Of a stretch of DNA of 64,000 nucleotides, positions 61,016 to 64,000 are shown in pieces (positions within the stretch are counted from its first letter, which is position 1; each line of letters opens with the position of its first letter). The notes beneath the pieces were generated by a model, which was not told the origin of the DNA, did not search any database, and was given only the letters and a program-made list of their open reading frames with translations. The stretch spans positions 52,060 through 116,059 of the forward strand of contig CAKQDS010000003.1 of the NCBI GenBank assembly GCA_934229535.1, written 5' to 3'. The position numbers and the translations under genes are program-made. Source of the DNA: an uncultured Anaeroplasmataceae bacterium. GTDB taxonomy: Bacteria; Bacillota_I; Bacilli_A; Acholeplasmatales; Anaeroplasmataceae.

Positions 61016-61433
61016 TAAAACTGTTTTTAACAGGCGATAATAAAATTAATGTTTTATTATTTACAAGGTTTTATTTGGATTAGTGATGTTGAAATTGGTA
61101 AACAGTTTCATATTTATTAATATATGTTTGAAAAATAGATGAATATTATATTAATATGATTAAAGAAATACCAAATAATAGTATTGCAGTTGATTCATTA
61201 TATTAATCAATAGCTATAAGTGCTTATATTAAGTTATTAAATTTATAGCCTAAGTAAGCACTTTTCATTACTTTAATGAATTGTTCATAATATAATTAAT
61301 ACTAAAGTAAGGACATAAATGGCGCTAAATCTATATTATGTTAATGTCTGCATCCCCCAACCTACACTTTAATAATACCATTTACAGTCAATAATAAAAT
61401 AATTTGTATTATCTCAGTATGTTGATTTTTGGG

Positions 61434-61472
61434 GGGGTGCAAATATATTAAATAAAATTATAAAAGCACCCC
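61434..61472. repeat. Inverted repeat GGGGTGC / GCACCCC
   Basis: A 7-bp perfect inverted repeat with a 25-nt AT-rich loop, preceded by seven G residues. A related TGCATCCCCCAA lies at 61350. Function unknown. Confidence 0.5.
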
Positions 61473-61804
61473 ATAAAATTGTCGCCAATAAATTTGCTGA
61501 ATTATATTACAAAAATGGAAAATTGTAATTGTATTTTTCTAAATGAAAATCATCATAGCTACTAATTATGGTAATCGAATATCAATATTTATTATTGAGC
61601 CATCTGTAAAATTAAGATGATCTGCTTTATGTGCTTAAATATTTATAATTGTTAAATTAAAGATCTAGTGATAGTTATGATGAATATTGTTTTATATCAA
61701 TAAATTCTTTTCAAAATAATAATACTAAAATTTCAAGCAATTACAAGAATGTGGGCTAATCTTGCTATTATGTTACCACCGTTTACAACCATAATAATAG
61801 AATG

Positions 61805-61834
61805 AGTCTGAAACGTTATATTGGACTTTTTTTT
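61805..61834 (+). terminator. Third tRNA-Leu-flank-like terminator
   Basis: AGTCTGA / TTGGACT (7 bp, G-U pairs), 9-nt loop, eight T residues. The preceding ACCATAATAATAGAAT matches the tRNA-Leu 3' flank. Confidence 0.75.
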
Positions 61835-61938
61835 CTTAAGTTGAGCATAGGGAATGAAATCAATAACTAGATGGAAGTATACAAAAACAGATACAAAAAT
61901 CGAGACTGAATGTCATTTGTATCTGTTTAGAGAGCGTA

Positions 61939-62427
61939 TTAATATTTATATTTAAGCTTTTCTTTTAGCCTAGCTACTTCCATAAGACGTTTATTTTCAT
62001 ATTTATCGTCATCAACATGCCAATCATCTTCAAGCTTGAGTTCATCATAATATAGGTTATGATAGACACTACCAAGAAAAAAATCAAGTTCATTGGCACG
62101 TCCATTATTAAATGAATCAACTTCATTTGGTGGAAATGGCTTATTGCTATTATGTGGCATTAGTATATTAGCTTTTACATGATAATTAGTTATATGTTTC
62201 CTATAACTATAAAATCTAAGCCAAATATGATCTTTATCATAGATTTTATATACTCTTCCTGCATATAGTTTAACTCCCTCTCCTTCAATGAGATTTTCAC
62301 AATAGAAGTCAACTATATCCTGTTCATGAATAGTGAAGCCATTATCATTTGTAACTTCAGGAATAAATGGATATTCTTTATTCCACATTATATTATTTAA
62401 AAAATCATTTCCGTATTTATTTACCAT
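61939..62427 (-). CDS. Hypothetical protein
   Basis: A 162-residue acidic soluble protein with no recognised domain. It is rich in Tyr, Asp and His (DDWHVDDDKYENK). AAGGTG precedes the ATG on the minus strand, and a consensus promoter lies upstream, so the gene is likely real and expressed. It is the only minus-strand protein gene in the accessory region and lies just after the third tRNA-flank copy. Confidence 0.65.
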   Translation of the reverse strand: MVNKYGNDFLNNIMWNKEYPFIPEVTNDNGFTIHEQDIVDFYCENLIEGEGVKLYAGRVYKIYDKDHIWLRFYSYRKHITNYHVKANILMPHNSNKPFPPNEVDSFNNGRANELDFFLGSVYHNLYYDELKLEDDWHVDDDKYENKRLMEVARLKEKLKYKY

Positions 62428-62446
62428 AATTAATCACCTTAAGATG

Positions 62447-62475
62447 ATTATAAATAAGTGTTAATAAATAGTCAA
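62447..62475 (-). promoter_or_regulatory. Promoter for the hypothetical gene (minus strand)
   Basis: On the minus strand, TTGACT (62470-62475), 17 bp spacer, TATAAT (62447-62452). Confidence 0.75.
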
Positions 62476-62673
62476 TAATTATTTTTTAGATCCTTATATA
62501 CAAGATCATCTAATGATACGTTGAAGAACTTACTAAGCTTATCTAATATTTCTAAGCTGCAATTTCTTTGACCACCTTCAAAGTTAGCTAATGATGATGT
62601 AGCTAAGTTCAACTATTGTTAGCTTATTTTGTTTTCGTAGATATTTTATATTTCTATATAAATTATAAAACAT
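62472..62673 (-). pseudogene. Broken XRE-family regulator (minus strand)
   Basis: The first part reads MFYNLYRNIKYLRKQNKLTIVELS and, in another frame, continues SSLANFEGGQRNCSLEILDKLSKFFNVSLDDLVYKD, the second half of a helix-turn-helix domain. About nine residues around the turn are missing and the frame changes, so the gene is inactive. Confidence 0.7.
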
Positions 62674-62725
62674 TTTATTATATCTGGTAATTTTGATTTT
62701 TGTTTGAAATAAATATTTTACTGAT

Positions 62726-62867
62726 AAAAAAAGTTGGTTAAACCAACTAAAACAAGGAACTAGCACAGACGCATAAAATCGCACGGGCTAGAATTACGTA
62801 CCGTAAATAATTAGAAATGATTATTTACCACCGAGCTACTAAGACTCGTCTGGTTGCACAACCTTGC
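62726..62867 (-). ncRNA. Candidate structured small RNA (minus strand)
   Basis: A promoter with extended -10 TGCTATAAT (-10 at 62874-62879) and a weak -35 (TTTAAA at 17 bp) precedes ~140 nt that fold into GGTTG/CAACC, CGAG/CTCG and a 9-bp hairpin GTAAATAAT / ATTATTTAC. It ends in AGTTGGTT...AACCAACT plus a T-run (62726-62748). From memory it recalls the raiA-motif RNA of Firmicutes; this is unconfirmed. Confidence 0.6.
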
Positions 62868-62903
62868 ATAAATATTATAGCACATTAAATTATAAATTTA
62901 AAT

Positions 62904-62970
62904 AAAAAAATAAAAAGAGGAAAACAACAACCAACACCTAAAATAGGTATGGCCTTGGCTGTTTTCCTCA
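62904..62970 (-). ncRNA. Candidate short hairpin RNA (minus strand)
   Basis: Promoter TTGACA (63000-63005), 17 bp spacer, TAGAAT (62977-62982), transcript start near 62970. The RNA is one long hairpin: base stem GAGGAAAACA / TGTTTTCCTC, CCAA/TTGG, and CCTA/TAGG, followed by a T-rich tail. It may be an sRNA or a strong terminator. Confidence 0.55.
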
Positions 62971-62976
62971 ACAATG

Positions 62977-63005
62977 ATTCTATCATATTTTATATTGTGT
63001 GTCAA
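62977..63005 (-). promoter_or_regulatory. Consensus promoter for the hairpin RNA
   Basis: Minus-strand TTGACA-N17-TAGAAT with TGA before the -10. No protein gene follows it. Confidence 0.7.
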
Positions 63006-63013
63006 TGAAAAGT

Positions 63014-63034
63014 AAAAAAAGGAGCTAGCCCCTT
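63014..63034 (-). terminator. Minus-strand terminator AAAAGGGG / CTCCTTTT
   Basis: An 8-bp stem with a CTAG loop and a following run of T residues on the minus strand. The transcript it would end starts further right, near 63180, where TTGACT and TATAAT are spaced 16 bp. Confidence 0.6.
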
Positions 63035-63248
63035 TTCAATCTTGCTTTCGCAAATACTTACCGTCGTAAGAACTCTTTAATTAATAATCTTAGATTTATG
63101 CCGTCGCAAAAAAAATAATTACTAATAAGGGAACATGCCTTATAAAGGTTTAGTGCCTATATCAAATGTGATACAATTATATTATAAATTAAAAGGTATA
63201 TAAGTCAATGGAAAATATTTAAATAAGACCTTATTTATTAATATTGAA

Positions 63249-63277
63249 TAGACTTTTAGTTCTATATATGATAAAAT
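63249..63277 (+). promoter_or_regulatory. Promoter for the YitT-like gene
   Basis: TAGACT (63249-63254), 17 bp spacer, TAAAAT (63272-63277) preceded by TGA. Confidence 0.6.
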
Positions 63278-63320
63278 AAATGTAGAAAATGCGTTTATTA
63301 AGTAAATAAGGTGGTTGTAG

Positions 63321-63932
63321 GTGAATAGATTTAAGAAAATTGTATTATCACAAAAAACAAGAAATGTAATTTTGATATTAACTGGATGTCTTTTTGTAGC
63401 ATTTGCAAATGCTTTATTTATTGTACCCTTTGATATTATAAAAGGGGGAATGACATCTGTTGCTATGATGATTTCTAATTTGATGTATCCTATTACTAAT
63501 CAAAATATAACAGACATTGTTTTATGGATTATTAATATTGTATTATGGTTTGTAGCATTATTATTAATTGGCAAGAAATTTGCTATGTCTACATTAGTTG
63601 GAACTATTGGCTATTCATTCTTTATGACTTTGTTTTTAAGGCTTGATTTAGTTACAAAATGGGGACTTATGGATTACTTTAATGAAGGTGATACAACTGC
63701 AAAATTAATTTTGTTTGGGCTTGCTGGTGGTGTGATTGATGGCTTTGGAGCTTCATTATGCTTTATTGGTAAAGGTTCAACAGGTGGAAGTGATGTTATA
63801 TCAGTATCTTGCGTGAAATATTTAAATATGAAGCAAGAGATAGCTTCATTAGGAATAAATATTATAACTATTTTATTAGGATTTATTGTTTTTAGAAGCT
63901 GGGGTATTCAGCAGTTAATTGAATATATGTAA
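63321..63932 (+). CDS. YitT-family membrane protein, short form
   Basis: A 203-residue membrane protein with about five transmembrane helices. The pattern FANALFIVPFDIIKGGMTSVAMM and IGKGSTGGSDVI is diagnostic of YitT proteins. Family members are ~280 residues with a C-terminal DUF2179 domain; here the protein stops after the membrane part (WGIQQLIEYM), so that domain is missing. GTG 63321 follows AAGGTGG. Role unknown, possibly transport. Confidence 0.85.
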   Translation: MNRFKKIVLSQKTRNVILILTGCLFVAFANALFIVPFDIIKGGMTSVAMMISNLMYPITNQNITDIVLWIINIVLWFVALLLIGKKFAMSTLVGTIGYSFFMTLFLRLDLVTKWGLMDYFNEGDTTAKLILFGLAGGVIDGFGASLCFIGKGSTGGSDVISVSCVKYLNMKQEIASLGINIITILLGFIVFRSWGIQQLIEYM

Positions 63933-63945
63933 TTTTATTAAAAAT

Positions 63946-63969
63946 GTATAGTTATTTTCTATACTTTTT
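63946..63969 (+). terminator. Intrinsic terminator after the YitT-like gene
   Basis: GTATAG / CTATAC with a TTATTTT loop and five T residues. Confidence 0.78.
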
Positions 63970-63979
63970 ATTTATATTG

Positions 63980-63988
63980 TGATATAAT
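63980..63988 (+). promoter_or_regulatory. Extended -10 element TGATATAAT at the right edge
   Basis: TATAAT at 63983-63988 preceded by TGA, aimed at a gene beyond the window. Confidence 0.5.
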
Positions 63989-64000
63989 ATATATAGAAAG

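Larger units (their letters stand above)
60916..61938. other. Gene-poor, remnant-rich region
   Basis: About 1 kb with no intact gene. It contains repeat copies near 60951-61015 and 61738-61760, inverted repeats, and a short frame LNKIIKAPHKIVANKF around 61450-61525 that may be a gene remnant. The tRNA-flank-like terminator lies at 61805-61834. Confidence 0.6.
62674..63320. other. Protein-gene-free region with minus-strand RNA units
   Basis: About 650 bp without a convincing protein gene. It carries two to three minus-strand promoter-hairpin-terminator units (annotated as ncRNA), and the promoter of the YitT-like gene near 63249-63277. Confidence 0.6.

Noticed and set aside
62904..62970. Hairpin RNA as the bacterial SRP RNA because of the CAGCCAAGGC segment.
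   Set aside because: The conserved GGUCAGG and tetraloop core are missing.
1..64000. CRISPR array anywhere in the window.
   Set aside because: The only regular arrays are the 42-bp coding repeats and the short CACGATTT repeats; no repeat-spacer pattern or cas gene was found.
1..64000. Alternative genetic code (TGA as Trp).
   Set aside because: Many genes end in TGA directly before overlapping starts (for example 1513, 4479, 25511), and Trp is always TGG in the conserved positions checked.

Overview
This is an AT-rich bacterial window that reads as a chromosomal segment of a low-GC Firmicute (Bacillota), probably a gut-type Bacilli/Erysipelotrichia or Acholeplasma/RF39-like lineage. The evidence is strong AGGAGG-type ribosome binding sites, many GTG and TTG starts, TGA used as a stop (so not the Mycoplasma code), extended -10 promoters of the TGNTATAAT type, compact operons with 1-25 bp overlaps, and the gene set itself (GlgCA, PotABCD, YhaO/YhaN, HxlR, YitT). 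The assignment is inference; no rRNA gene is present.

Layout. 1-6.2 kb: tail of a helicase-like protein, a MoxR ATPase with a VWA/metallopeptidase partner, a GIY-YIG nuclease fused to a DUF2075 helicase, and an AAA/DUF4143 ATPase. 6.2-13 kb: a YhaO/YhaN-like phosphoesterase and SMC-type ATPase pair, a beta-helix lipoprotein, a YjbR-like protein and a nitroreductase. 13-19.9 kb: a second DUF2075 helicase with a different nuclease domain, a MazG-like enzyme, small membrane proteins, a NYN-domain protein and a DUF438 protein. 19.9-27 kb: lactaldehyde reductase (fucO) running in frame from an unknown upstream domain, a nitrilase-like protein, a SIMPL protein, and xylA-xylB. 27-40.4 kb: purine permease, rubrerythrin, cysK-cysE, a GH28 pectinase-like enzyme, DUF3737, a PatB-like C-S lyase, a tyrosine phosphatase, two CobW-type GTPases (one with seven 14-residue His/Cys/Asp repeats), a HAD-NUDIX fusion and, on the minus strand, hslO (Hsp33). 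40.5-52.5 kb: potABCD behind a structured leader, glgC-glgA on the minus strand under a promoter holding a cre-like site, a thioredoxin-like protein, argS, a flippase-like membrane protein with a glycolipid glycosyltransferase, and tRNA-Leu(CAA).

From 52.5 to about 62.7 kb lies an accessory region next to the tRNA. It contains direct repeats resembling insertion-element ends, a decayed restriction system with DpnII-like sequence, a TM coiled-coil protein, an 893-residue helicase, an HNH nuclease fused in frame to an XRE regulator that has its own internal promoter, a lipoprotein, a nonsense-truncated HxlR regulator, a GNAT enzyme, a kilobase of remnants and a broken XRE gene. Related copies of the tRNA-Leu 3' flank and terminator recur at 59.65 and 61.79 kb and look like boundaries of successive insertions. 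The right edge (62.7-63.2 kb) carries minus-strand promoter-plus-terminator units that look like small RNAs, then a short YitT-like membrane protein.

How the genes work together: xylose (xylAB) and a 1,2-propanediol branch (fucO) feed fermentation; PotABCD imports polyamines; cysE-cysK makes cysteine and the C-S lyase can break down cystathionine-type substrates; glgCA makes glycogen under apparent carbon-catabolite control. The nuclease-helicases, YhaO/YhaN, MoxR/VWA and the 52-62 kb island make the window rich in DNA-processing and possibly defence-related genes.
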